A DNA stretch of 13,854 nt from contig JAAYGO010000261.1 of assembly GCA_012727685.1 (NCBI GenBank), positions 1 to 13,854 of the forward strand, read 5' to 3'. The notes beneath the pieces were generated by a model. That model was given only the letters and a program-made list of their open reading frames with translations. It made no database searches and was not told the DNA's origin. The position numbers and the translations under genes were made by a program. Origin of the DNA: Bacillota bacterium. Lineage in GTDB: Bacteria > Bacillota > Dethiobacteria > DTU022. Below, piece after piece: positions 1 through 6,064 of the stretch. Every line of letters begins with the position of its first letter. Position 1 is the stretch's first letter.

Positions 1-2
1 AA

Positions 3-2024
3 GCCGCCGTCAACTGGTGCCCGCAATGCGAGACCGTGCTCGCCAACGAGCAGGTGGAAGGGGGCTTGTGCTGGCGCTGCTCCAGCGAGGTGCAGCAGCG
101 CGAACTGGAGCAGTGGTTCCTGCGCATCACCGATTACGCCGACCGGCTTTTGAACGACCTTGCCCTGCTCGAAGATTGGCCGGAGCGGGTGAAGAGCATG
201 CAGCAAAACTGGATCGGCCGCAGCGAGGGGGCGGAGATCGCTTTCGAGCTGAAGGAGTTTCCCGGCGAGAAACTCAGCGTCTTTACTACCCGCCCCGATA
301 CGCTCTTCGGGGTCACTTACATGGTCATCGCCCCCGAGCATCCCCTGGTGCCGCGCCTGGTCGCCGGCACGGAGCGGGAGCAGGAGATCCTCGATTTCGT
401 AGCCCAGATCCGGCGGAAAACGGAGCTGGAGCGGACCGCCGAGGATGCGCCTAAAATCGGGCTCTTTACCGGGCGGCACGCCGTTAACCCCGCCAACGGG
501 GAGGCGGTGCCGATCCTGGTCGGCAATTACGTGATCATGGGCTACGGCACCGGGGCCGTGATGGGGGTGCCGGCCCACGACCAGCGCGACTTTTTATTTG
601 CCCGGGAATACAAGCTGCCGGTGCGGGTGGTGATCCAGCCCCCCGGCGAAAAGCTGGACGATGCCACCATGACCGAAGCTTACACCGGTCCCGGCACTTT
701 GGACAACTCCGGCCCCTTTAACGGCCTTCCCAATGATGAGGCGATGAAGCGCATCACCGGGCACCTGGCGGAGCGCGGTCAGGGCGGCTTTAAAGTGAGC
801 TACCGCCTGCGCGACTGGCTGATCTCGCGGCAGCGCTACTGGGGCGCGCCGATCCCCATCATCTACTGTGACCGGTGCGGCACCGTGCCGGTTCCCGAAT
901 CCGACCTGCCGGTAAAGCTGCCCCTGGATGTGGAGCTAACCGGCGGCCGGGTGCCGACGCTGGCCCATTACAGCTCCTTTATCAACACCACCTGCCCGCA
1001 ATGCGGCGGCGCGGCGCGCCGGGAGACGGATACCATGGATACCTTTATCTGCTCGTCGTGGTATTTCCTGCGCTATGCCGACCCCCACAACGAGACTGTT
1101 CCCTTTGATCCGGAGAAGGCCAATTACTGGATGCCGGTGGATCAGTATATCGGGGGGATTGAGCACGCGGTGCTCCATCTCCTTTACGCCCGCTTCTTTA
1201 CCAAGGTGTTGCACGACGCCGGGCTCGTCGAGGCGGTGGAACCGTTCAGCCGCCTGCTGGCCCAGGGGATGGTCTACAAGGACGGCGCCAAGATGTCCAA
1301 ATCAAAGGGCAACGTCGTCTCTCCCGATGAGATCGTGCAGCGCTACGGCGCCGATACGGGGCGGCTGTTCATCCTCTTTGCGGCGCCGCCGGAAAAGGAC
1401 CTGGAATGGAGCGACCAGGGGGTGGAGGGGTGCCACCGCTTCCTGAGCCGCGTCTGGCGCCTGGTCCATGAATGCGCGGAGCAGCTCAAAGAAGAGGGAG
1501 CGGCAGCGGAAGCCGGCAAGGCCGAAAAGGAGCTGCGCGGCGCCGTGCACGGCACCATTAAAAAGGTGACCGTAGACATCCAGGAGCGCTTCAATTTCAA
1601 CACTGCCATCAGCGCGATCATGGAACTGGTCAACGCCATTTCTGCTTACCGCCAGGCGGCTGAACCGATGCGGCAGCACCGGCCGCTGCTGCGCGAAGCG
1701 CTGGAAAGCCTGGTCCTGCTCCTGGCCCCCTTTGCGCCGCACCTCGCCGAGGAGTGCTGGCACCTCCTGGGGCACAAGGAGAGCGTCCACCGGCAGAGCT
1801 GGCCTGCTTACGACCCGCAGCTGCTGTTAGTGGACGAAGTGGAAGTGGTGGTCCAGATCAACGGCAAGGTGCGCGCCAAGCTACTCTTACCCGCCGGGGC
1901 CTCCCCGGAAGAGATGCTGGCAGCGGCCCGCGCCCACGAACGCATCGGCAGCCTCCTTGCCGGGAAAACCGAACTCAAAGCATTCACCGTTCCCGACAAG
2001 CTGGTCAACTTCGTTGTAAAATAA
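3..2024 (+). CDS. leuS: Leucyl-tRNA synthetase, C-terminal three quarters (5' end outside window)
   Basis: Charges tRNA-Leu with leucine in the cytoplasm (class I synthetase). The frame is open from base 3, reading AAVNWCPQCETVLANEQ, so the GTG at 36 is internal and the gene is cut by the window edge. 673 residues remain of a usual 800 to 830, and the HIGH motif is missing for that reason. Seen in order: the zinc-type WCPQC segment, the CP1 editing domain with TTRPDTLFG (285-311) and the HDQRD editing motif (about 576-590), a CDRCG...CPQCGG cysteine region, the bacterial LeuRS block DQYIGGIEHAVLHLLYARFF, the KMSKS loop (1290-1304), the anticodon-binding helices, and the C-terminal tail with VQINGKVRAK. 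Nothing suggests a defect. The neighbouring comEA fits a known Firmicute arrangement near leuS. Identification is secure. Confidence 0.98.
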   Translation, partial: AAVNWCPQCETVLANEQVEGGLCWRCSSEVQQRELEQWFLRITDYADRLLNDLALLEDWPERVKSMQQNWIGRSEGAEIAFELKEFPGEKLSVFTTRPDTLFGVTYMVIAPEHPLVPRLVAGTEREQEILDFVAQIRRKTELERTAEDAPKIGLFTGRHAVNPANGEAVPILVGNYVIMGYGTGAVMGVPAHDQRDFLFAREYKLPVRVVIQPPGEKLDDATMTEAYTGPGTLDNSGPFNGLPNDEAMKRITGHLAERGQGGFKVSYRLRDWLISRQRYWGAPIPIIYCDRCGTVPVPESDLPVKLPLDVELTGGRVPTLAHYSSFINTTCPQCGGAARRETDTMDTFICSSWYFLRYADPHNETVPFDPEKANYWMPVDQYIGGIEHAVLHLLYARFFTKVLHDAGLVEAVEPFSRLLAQGMVYKDGAKMSKSKGNVVSPDEIVQRYGADTGRLFILFAAPPEKDLEWSDQGVEGCHRFLSRVWRLVHECAEQLKEEGAAAEAGKAEKELRGAVHGTIKKVTVDIQERFNFNTAISAIMELVNAISAYRQAAEPMRQHRPLLREALESLVLLLAPFAPHLAEECWHLLGHKESVHRQSWPAYDPQLLLVDEVEVVVQINGKVRAKLLLPAGASPEEMLAAARAHERIGSLLAGKTELKAFTVPDKLVNFVVK

Positions 2025-2063
2025 GGAGAGGGGGACAATCCTCCTCTCCATTCGCGGGATGGA
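2025..2063 (+). terminator. Hairpins just after leuS, possible weak terminator
   Basis: GGAGAGGGGG and CCTCCTCTCC pair around ACAAT directly after the leuS stop, with one mismatch. A second small hairpin, TCCAT...ATGGA, follows at 2047-2063. There is no T-tract, so termination is uncertain. It could equally be a fragment of the GGAGAGGG repeat family found in other spacers. Confidence 0.3.
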
Positions 2064-2154
2064 GGCGGGACAGGTGGACGAAGGACGGCCACGTCCGCAT
2101 CTCCCCTCTTTGTCCTCATCCAGTTCTTTCTTTGCTTAAAGCGGGGTGGAGCGG

Positions 2155-2628
2155 ATGGAAGCGGTATACACCGCTTATTACGAATCGCCCATCGGGCTAA
2201 TCGAGATTACGAGCGCAGCCGGGGCTGTGATCGCCTTGAACTTCGTGGCGGAGCGCCGCTTGCGCCCCGCAGTCAATGCCTTGCTTGAAGAGGCGCTGCG
2301 CCAGGTGGATCAATACTTTCATAAACAGCGGTGCCGGTTCGAGCTGCCCCTTTCCCTGGCGGGCACCCCCTTCCAGATGGCGGTCTGGCAGCAGCTCATC
2401 GCGATCCCTTACGGCGCCACCGCCAGCTACAAGGAGATTGCCCGGGCCGTCGGCAGGCCCGCCGCCGTCCGGGCGGTCGGCGCCGCCAATAACCGCAACC
2501 CCATCAGCCTGATCGTGCCTTGCCATCGCGTCATCGGCGCCGACGGTTCGCTCATCGGTTACGGCGGCGGCCTCTGGCGCAAGGAATGGCTGCTCAAGCA
2601 CGAAGGCGCCATGAGGAGTTCATCTTGA
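2155..2628 (+). CDS. ogt: Methylated-DNA--[protein]-cysteine S-methyltransferase
   Basis: Repairs O6-methylguanine by irreversible transfer of the alkyl group to its own cysteine. 157 residues, near the usual 150 to 180. An N-terminal RNase H-like domain (about 1-68) is followed by the DNA-binding/catalytic domain: TPFQMAVWQQL (71-81), the IPYGATASYKEIA helix region, RAVGAANNRNP (106-116), and the active-site PCHRV (122-126, C123). The ATG at 2155 is preferred because GGGGTGGAG lies just upstream and the product then begins like the family. A GTG at 2146 is in frame but has poorer upstream sequence. The gene follows leuS by 130 bases. Its stop overlaps the possible TTG start of the broken gene at 2625 (TTGA). 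The symbol follows the common ogt/MGMT naming; subfamily is not resolved. Confidence 0.95.
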   Translation: MEAVYTAYYESPIGLIEITSAAGAVIALNFVAERRLRPAVNALLEEALRQVDQYFHKQRCRFELPLSLAGTPFQMAVWQQLIAIPYGATASYKEIARAVGRPAAVRAVGAANNRNPISLIVPCHRVIGADGSLIGYGGGLWRKEWLLKHEGAMRSSS

Positions 2629-2779
2629 CCAGGCCCGACCCTGCGACCCTGCAAAAGCTGCTCGTCACCGCGGTGCGCTCATTCCGGCCATCGCCTTTGA
2701 TCGCGGCGGCCGGGACATGCGCGGCCTCCATTACAGCCTCCTGCAGGAGAGCGGTGCGTCCGTTACCTTGATCGACTAG
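2625..2779 (+). pseudogene. Frameshifted remnant of an unidentified gene overlapping the ogt stop
   Basis: AGGAG at 2613-2617 sits seven bases before a TTG at 2625 that overlaps the ogt stop (TTGA), a typical translational-coupling arrangement. The frame from TTG reads LTRPDPATLQKLLVTAV and then becomes implausible, ending at 2771. From about 2672 the frame shifted by one base reads GALIPAIAFDRGGRDMRG followed by LHYSLLQESGASVTLID, with a stop at 2777-2779, and this looks like real protein. The two pieces together suggest a gene that lost one base, or a longer internal stretch, leaving about 50 codons. I do not recognise the family. It could instead be a chance open frame, or a sequencing indel in a tiny intact gene. 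Confidence 0.4.
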
Positions 2780-2834
2780 GCCGCTCCCCTTCCTCCGGCA
2801 ATCTTGGCAGCCGGACCGGGGGGTTCATTATCCT

Positions 2835-2880
2835 GACTCCATCCCTGGGGGGAGAGGGTCAGGTTGAGGGGGGCTGAGCC
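2835..2880 (+). repeat. Interspersed GC-rich repeat, copy 1
   Basis: Contains CCCTGGGGGGAGAGGGTCAGG and then TTGAGGGGGGCTGA. It shares the core GGGGGGAGAGGGTCAGG.TGAGGGGGGCTGA with the copies at 8583-8693 and 12411-12462, but has a shortened left arm. It lies in the spacer upstream of the Asp23 gene. Confidence 0.75.
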
Positions 2881-3016
2881 CGCTTACCGTTTTTTTCGAG
2901 TAGCCCTTTCGAGAAGCAGGGGTAGCGCTATATTTTGCTTAATAAGAATAAGTAATAATTTTAAGGCAGTTTTAAAGCAGCGCTTCTGTGCATAACTATG
3001 ATTATAAAATACTGTG
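2881..3016 (+). promoter_or_regulatory. AT-rich leader, presumed promoter region of the Asp23 gene
   Basis: Base composition drops sharply to AT-rich between about 2925 and 3010, in contrast to the GC-rich surroundings, immediately before the AAAGGAGG site. Possible elements are TTGCTT at about 2936 and TATAAA-like sequence at about 3003, but no pair with ideal spacing stands out. The location is inferred from composition only. Confidence 0.3.
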
Positions 3017-3024
3017 AAAGGAGG
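3017..3024 (+). promoter_or_regulatory. Ribosome binding site fixing the Asp23 gene start
   Basis: AAAGGAGG lies nine bases before ATG 3034. It decides in favour of this start over the in-frame ATG at 2998, which lies upstream of the site. Confidence 0.85.
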
Positions 3025-3033
3025 CGTGAGCGA

Positions 3034-3453
3034 ATGACGGATCTTGACAGCGGTTTTGAAGAAAAGGATGTGGTGGAAATTGCCGAGACCGAGATGGACA
3101 GCGTGCGGATCGCCCCCGATGTTATCGCCATTATTGCCGGACTGGCAGCCGGAGAGATAGAGGGCGTTGCCGGGATGAGCGGCGGCATCATCGACGGAAT
3201 CGCCGACAAGCTCGGCCGGAAAGATTTTACCCGGGGCATCAAGGTCCACCTGGAAGGTGACCGGGTCAATCTGGAGCTGAATATTATTGTGGAGATGGGC
3301 GTAAAAATTGTCGATGTGGCCAATCGCTTGAAACAGGAAGTCCGCTCCACCGTGGAGAATGTGACCGGCTTGCAGGTTGCCGCCATCAATGTAAATGTCC
3401 TGGGGATCAATATCCCCCGGCAGCAGGAGGAGAAAATAGTGTCCCAGGAATAA
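3034..3453 (+). CDS. Asp23/Gls24 family envelope stress response protein
   Basis: Small cytoplasmic protein of 139 residues. Members of the family in Gram-positives are linked to cell envelope stress or associate with the membrane; the molecular activity is not established. The Asp23 core spans about residues 23-128: VRIAPDVIAIIAGLAAGEIE, then the glycine-rich EGVAGMSGG, the strand GIKVHLEGDRVNLELNIIVE, a helix DVANRLKQEVRSTVENVTG, and the final strand VAAINVNVLGINI, which is the classic family ending. The start at 3034 is set by a strong AAAGGAGG. The gene stands alone, with an AT-rich leader and a good intrinsic terminator at 3575-3606, so it is probably monocistronic. The family is clear; a specific name (amaP, yloU, gls24) is not justified. 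Confidence 0.92.
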   Translation: MTDLDSGFEEKDVVEIAETEMDSVRIAPDVIAIIAGLAAGEIEGVAGMSGGIIDGIADKLGRKDFTRGIKVHLEGDRVNLELNIIVEMGVKIVDVANRLKQEVRSTVENVTGLQVAAINVNVLGINIPRQQEEKIVSQE

Positions 3454-3574
3454 AGCCAAGCGCCTGGGATGGAAGACGGCCGGTGAGCCGCAGCCCTTGC
3501 TTCCCGGGCAAGCATGAGCAAAAGCCAGGCCGCAGGGGCGCCAGGTCTGGTGTCCAGGCCATACTGCAGCATCA

Positions 3575-3606
3575 GGGACTGTCTTTAAACGGCAGCCCCT
3601 TTTTTC
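3575..3606 (+). terminator. Intrinsic terminator after the Asp23 gene
   Basis: GGGACTGTC and GGCAGCCCC pair around TTTAAAC (one mismatch, one G-U pair), followed directly by a run of six T. It lies about 120 bases past the Asp23 stop. The 3454-3574 stretch before it holds no convincing gene. Confidence 0.75.
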
Positions 3607-3610
3607 GTGT

Positions 3611-3657
3611 TCCGGGACGGTTCTACTGACAACATTGCCAAAGGGACAGTTCTCCAG
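3611..3657. repeat. Degenerate GGGACGGTTCT-type repeat units
   Basis: Two similar units lie in tandem orientation: CCGGGACGGTTCTACTGAC at about 3612-3630 and CCAAAGGGACAGTTCTCC at about 3637-3654. They resemble the AGTCAAGGGGACGG palindrome at 5738-5768. Short units of this kind are common in Clostridia and are often linked to REP-associated tyrosine transposases; that link is from memory and no transposase is present here. Confidence 0.4.
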
Positions 3658-3675
3658 GGATACACTGAAAATGCG

Positions 3676-3831
3676 GCAGCCGGATTATACCCCCTCACCC
3701 TGACGCTTTCACCCTAAAAAGGATAAACCCCATGCCCCCGCCGGGCGGGGGCCCCCATCAAAAAGCCAACAATGGCGCCATTCCAAATCCCCTCTCCCCC
3801 CTTGAGACGCCCCTGCCGGACGGGGGCATGG
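3676..3831. repeat. Composite, partly inverted repeat block upstream of comEA
   Basis: Three parts are stacked. At 3676-3703 is a reverse-oriented copy of the GGGTGAGGGGG...AATCCGGCTGC end seen at 8670-8693. At 3730-3752 is a hairpin GCCCCCG/CGGGGGC preceded by CCAT, and at 3809-3831 an inverted partner ending GGGGGCATGG. Between them are the 12-base palindrome AATGGCGCCATT (3771-3782) and the CCCTCTCCCCCCTTGAG arm (3790-3805). The forward part aligns with 8583-8656, which has the same order: GCCCCC hairpin, then ACCATCA or CCCATCA, then the CCCTCTCC arm. Confidence 0.7.
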
Positions 3832-3962
3832 CACTTTTTATTAACAAGGGGAATATTCGTTATCACTTTTGTCACCGCGCATACTGACTTCTTTTCGCTG
3901 GCAGGAAAATGGCGTGCAAAAGAGAATATTGGCAATCATAAAAAAATCGGGTGGTAACTGCC

Positions 3963-4547
3963 ATGTTTAAATGGGGAGACTTTACCCCGCGCGAAAAAGT
4001 GCTCCTGGGCCTGGTGGCGGCGCTGCTCGTGGCCGGGGCGCTCTGGCGGATGCTGCAGCCCGCCGCTCCCGCGCCGGAAAGATTCACCCTCGATGCAGCC
4101 AGCGCCAGCGGGGGATCGGCCGCAGCGGTAGAGGAAGAAGCGCCCCTGGTAATCCACATTGTGGGGGCGGTGCGCCAGCCCGGGGTTTACCGCCTTCCCC
4201 CCGGCTCAAGGGTGGAAGATCTGGTGAAGGCGGCCGGGGGCGCCGCAGCGGACGCAGACCTGGAGCGAGTCAACCTGGCACGTCCCCTTTTTGACGGCGA
4301 ACAGGTGATCATCTACCGCATCGGCGAGGAGCCCGCCCCGGGCGGAGCTCCTGCTAAAATCAACATTAACCGGGCTTCCGTTGAAGAACTGACCACCCTG
4401 CCCGGCATTGGTCCGGCCCGCGCCGAGCGCATCGTTGCCTACCGCGAAGAAAACGGCTATTTCAGCGACCCCTCCGAGATCATGGATGTCTCCGGCATCG
4501 GGGAGAGTATCTACAAATCCATCGCCGACCTGATCACGGTCTACTGA
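3963..4547 (+). CDS. comEA: ComEA family competence DNA receptor (SLBB + helix-hairpin-helix)
   Basis: Membrane-anchored receptor that binds double-stranded DNA outside the cell during natural transformation. 194 residues. One N-terminal membrane segment (about 14-30, LLGLVAALLVAGALW) is followed by a low-complexity Ala/Pro linker, an SLBB domain (about 63-120, IHIVGAVRQPGVYRLPPGS), a short Gly/Pro linker, and a double HhH DNA-binding domain (about 132-194) with ININRASVEEL, LPGIG (146-150) and VSGIG (176-180). This is the standard ComEA order. The ATG at 3963 is chosen over an in-frame GTG at 3951; GGGTGG at 3949-3954 fits as its binding site. comEB and comEC do not follow; the next gene is a DUF362 protein. 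The gene is intact and the family call is strong. Confidence 0.95.
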   Translation: MFKWGDFTPREKVLLGLVAALLVAGALWRMLQPAAPAPERFTLDAASASGGSAAAVEEEAPLVIHIVGAVRQPGVYRLPPGSRVEDLVKAAGGAAADADLERVNLARPLFDGEQVIIYRIGEEPAPGGAPAKININRASVEELTTLPGIGPARAERIVAYREENGYFSDPSEIMDVSGIGESIYKSIADLITVY

Positions 4548-4635
4548 AGGGGGAGAAGGAACCACCCCCCGTCCCATGACATATTATTTAGGGAAAGCCC
4601 TTGCCTGGCAGCGATGGGAGGATCGGCGATGGTCA

Positions 4636-5757
4636 ATGGCTAGGGTTTATATCGAATCAGTAACGCCACGGAATCTGGAAAAGAAGATCGAGGCCATTTT
4701 CAGCGCGCACGATCTGGGGATGCGCGGTAAGACTGTCCTGGTTAAACCGAACATGCTGGGGCCATTTCCCGGTGACTCCGGGGTGATTACCCACCCGGAG
4801 GTAATCAGCGCCGTCGTAAAAAGCTGCCTGGCGCGCGGCGCGGAAGTGATGGTCGGCGACAACCCGGGTGGAGTGAGCAAGGGCACCGCCGCTGTCGGCG
4901 AGGCCACCGGTTTGGCTGCCGCCTCCCACGGCTGTTTCATCCCGATCAACCGCCGGGTAAAGCGAGTCAAGCTGCCTTCAAATAGAATCAGCGAAGTTTT
5001 GATCTCCGCCCTCGTTCTGGAAGTTGACCTGATCATCAATGTGCCCGTGTTTAAAACCCACGTCCTGACCGGCCTGACCGGGGCCATCAAGAACACCTTC
5101 GGCTACGTGGCCGGGGCCTACAAATCGAAACTGCATCTGAAGGCACCTTCCGGGAAACTCTTTGCCGCGCTGTTATGCGACCTCTTCGCGATCCGGCCGC
5201 CGGATTTTCATATCGTCGATGCTCTCACGGCAATGGAGGGGAACGGGCCCAGCTTTGGCCGCGTGCGGAAACTGGGCAAAATAATTGCCGGCGCCGATCC
5301 GGTGGCCGTGGACGCCACCATCGCCCGGATGATGGGGTTTGACCCGGCTGAGCTGCCCCTGCTGCGCATCGCCGCCCGGCGCGGTTTCGGCACCCTTAAA
5401 GCCGAAGAGATTGAATATGTGGGCGAAACGCCCGTGGTAATTCCCGATTTTGAACTGCTGCTTTCTTTTCAACCGCGGCAGCCGAAAAAGGGAGAAAAAG
5501 GAGGGCGAACATCCCGGGCAACCTCCCCGGAAGAGCAAACCGAAGCCGCGATCATCGTCCGGCGCAGCACACTGAAACCGTTCCTCGCCCATCCGGACCT
5601 ATGCGTGCGGTGCGGCGAATGCGCCGTCAATTGCCCGCCCCGTGCGATCAAACTGAAACCGTATCCGCGTATCGGACGCGGCTGCATCTCCTGTTTCTGC
5701 TGCGTGGAGCTCTGCCCCAAAGGAGCCCTGGAAGTAAATGAGTCAAGGGGACGGTGA
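4636..5757 (+). CDS. DUF362 domain protein with C-terminal 2[4Fe-4S] ferredoxin domain
   Basis: 373 residues. The N-terminal DUF362 domain spans about 3-285: VLVKPNMLG (34-42), a VGDNPGG turn, DLIINVPVFKTH (131-142), LTGAIKNTFGYV (148-158), and ADPVAVDATIARMMGFDP (220-237). A charged linker (281-305) leads to a ferredoxin tail with CVRCGECAVNCP (323-334) and CISCFCCVELCP (350-361), two complete CxxCxxCxxxCP clusters plus an extra Cys355. The function of the family is unsettled; a redox or iron-sulfur role is inferred from the clusters. The ATG at 4636 places the conserved domain at the N-terminus; an in-frame ATG at 4576 would add 20 unconserved residues, and neither start has a well-spaced binding site. 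The gene follows comEA by 88 bases. The last codons (ESRGR) lie in a palindromic repeat, so the C-terminus may have been altered. Confidence 0.88.
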   Translation: MARVYIESVTPRNLEKKIEAIFSAHDLGMRGKTVLVKPNMLGPFPGDSGVITHPEVISAVVKSCLARGAEVMVGDNPGGVSKGTAAVGEATGLAAASHGCFIPINRRVKRVKLPSNRISEVLISALVLEVDLIINVPVFKTHVLTGLTGAIKNTFGYVAGAYKSKLHLKAPSGKLFAALLCDLFAIRPPDFHIVDALTAMEGNGPSFGRVRKLGKIIAGADPVAVDATIARMMGFDPAELPLLRIAARRGFGTLKAEEIEYVGETPVVIPDFELLLSFQPRQPKKGEKGGRTSRATSPEEQTEAAIIVRRSTLKPFLAHPDLCVRCGECAVNCPPRAIKLKPYPRIGRGCISCFCCVELCPKGALEVNESRGR

Positions 5758-5768
5758 CTTTGACTCAT
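5738..5768. repeat. Palindromic repeat spanning the DUF362 stop codon
   Basis: ATGAGTCAA (5738-5746) and TTGACTCAT (5760-5768) form a perfect 9-base inverted repeat around GGGGACGGTGACT. The stop codon of the DUF362 gene lies inside it. The AGTCAAGGGGACGG core resembles mobile palindromic units common in Clostridia (from memory). Confidence 0.65.
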
Positions 5769-5789
5769 CGCTTTCTGGATGGCAACAAG

Positions 5790-5816
5790 GGACTGCTCCG
5801 AAGGGGCAGTCCTTTT
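5790..5816 (+). terminator. Intrinsic terminator after the DUF362 gene
   Basis: GGACTGCTCC (5790-5799) pairs over ten bases with GGGGCAGTCC (5803-5812), with one G-U pair and a GAA loop, followed by TTTT. It closes the + strand transcript. The putative group II intron begins four bases after the T-run, the kind of site class C introns use. Confidence 0.85.
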
Positions 5817-5820
5817 GCAT

Positions 5821-6064
5821 GTGTGCCTGGCAAATGGAAACGGCGGATACGCAAAGAAAGCAGAAAACTTCGCGTGAAAGCTGCCCTGCAGAGAATAGGG
5901 TGGAAGCCGAAGGCATGCAGGGAGCGCCGAGTGTATCCGCGGGATTCAAGAACGGAAGAAAGGGCGGCAGAAGTACGCTCATCCTGGCGAACCGACGTAT
6001 GCCAGGCCGGCATGTACGGGTGGAGCAGGTGGGGTGGCGGCTAAAAGCCACCCCCTATCCTAAT
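5821..6064 (+). mobile_element. Putative degenerate class C group II intron relic, no ORF
   Basis: The 5' end GTGTGCCTGGC fits the group II start GUGYG and, from memory, nearly matches the start of class C introns such as that of Oceanobacillus iheyensis. It lies just past an intrinsic terminator, the hallmark insertion site of class C introns. Near the 3' end, GAACCGACGTATGCC (about 5988-6002) folds with GGCATGTACGGGTGG (6009-6023) like domain V, with a two-base bulge (TG) in the right place. GGGGTGGC/GCCACCCC (6031-6038/6047-6054) resembles domain VI. Before domain V, GGCAGAAGT resembles the class C segment preceding domain IV. Internal pairings GCGGATAC/GTATCCGC and CCCTGCA/TGCAGGG also occur. 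At about 244 bases it is well short of a working core of roughly 400. The triad position reads CGA rather than CGC and the domain V loop is altered, so splicing is unlikely. The 3' boundary (CCTAAT) is approximate. Confidence 0.55.

Noticed and set aside
36..38. GTG as the start of the leucyl-tRNA synthetase
   Set aside because: The upstream codons (AAVNWCPQCET) match conserved LeuRS sequence, so the gene continues beyond the left edge.
2884..3572. Long open frames on the minus strand opposite the Asp23 gene
   Set aside because: They are antisense shadows of a clear Asp23-family gene with a strong ribosome binding site; the predicted proteins resemble nothing.
5829..5860. GGCAAA...GGAAAC...ACGCAAAG resembling a c-di-GMP (GEMM) riboswitch
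   Set aside because: The second half of the aptamer is not in place and there is no downstream gene on the + strand; the group II intron reading explains both ends better.
5895..5908. AGGGTGGAAGCCG resembling the T-box AGGGTGGNACCGCG element
   Set aside because: The spacing breaks the motif (AAGCC instead of NACCG), no terminator follows it, and no amino-acid or synthetase gene lies downstream on that strand.
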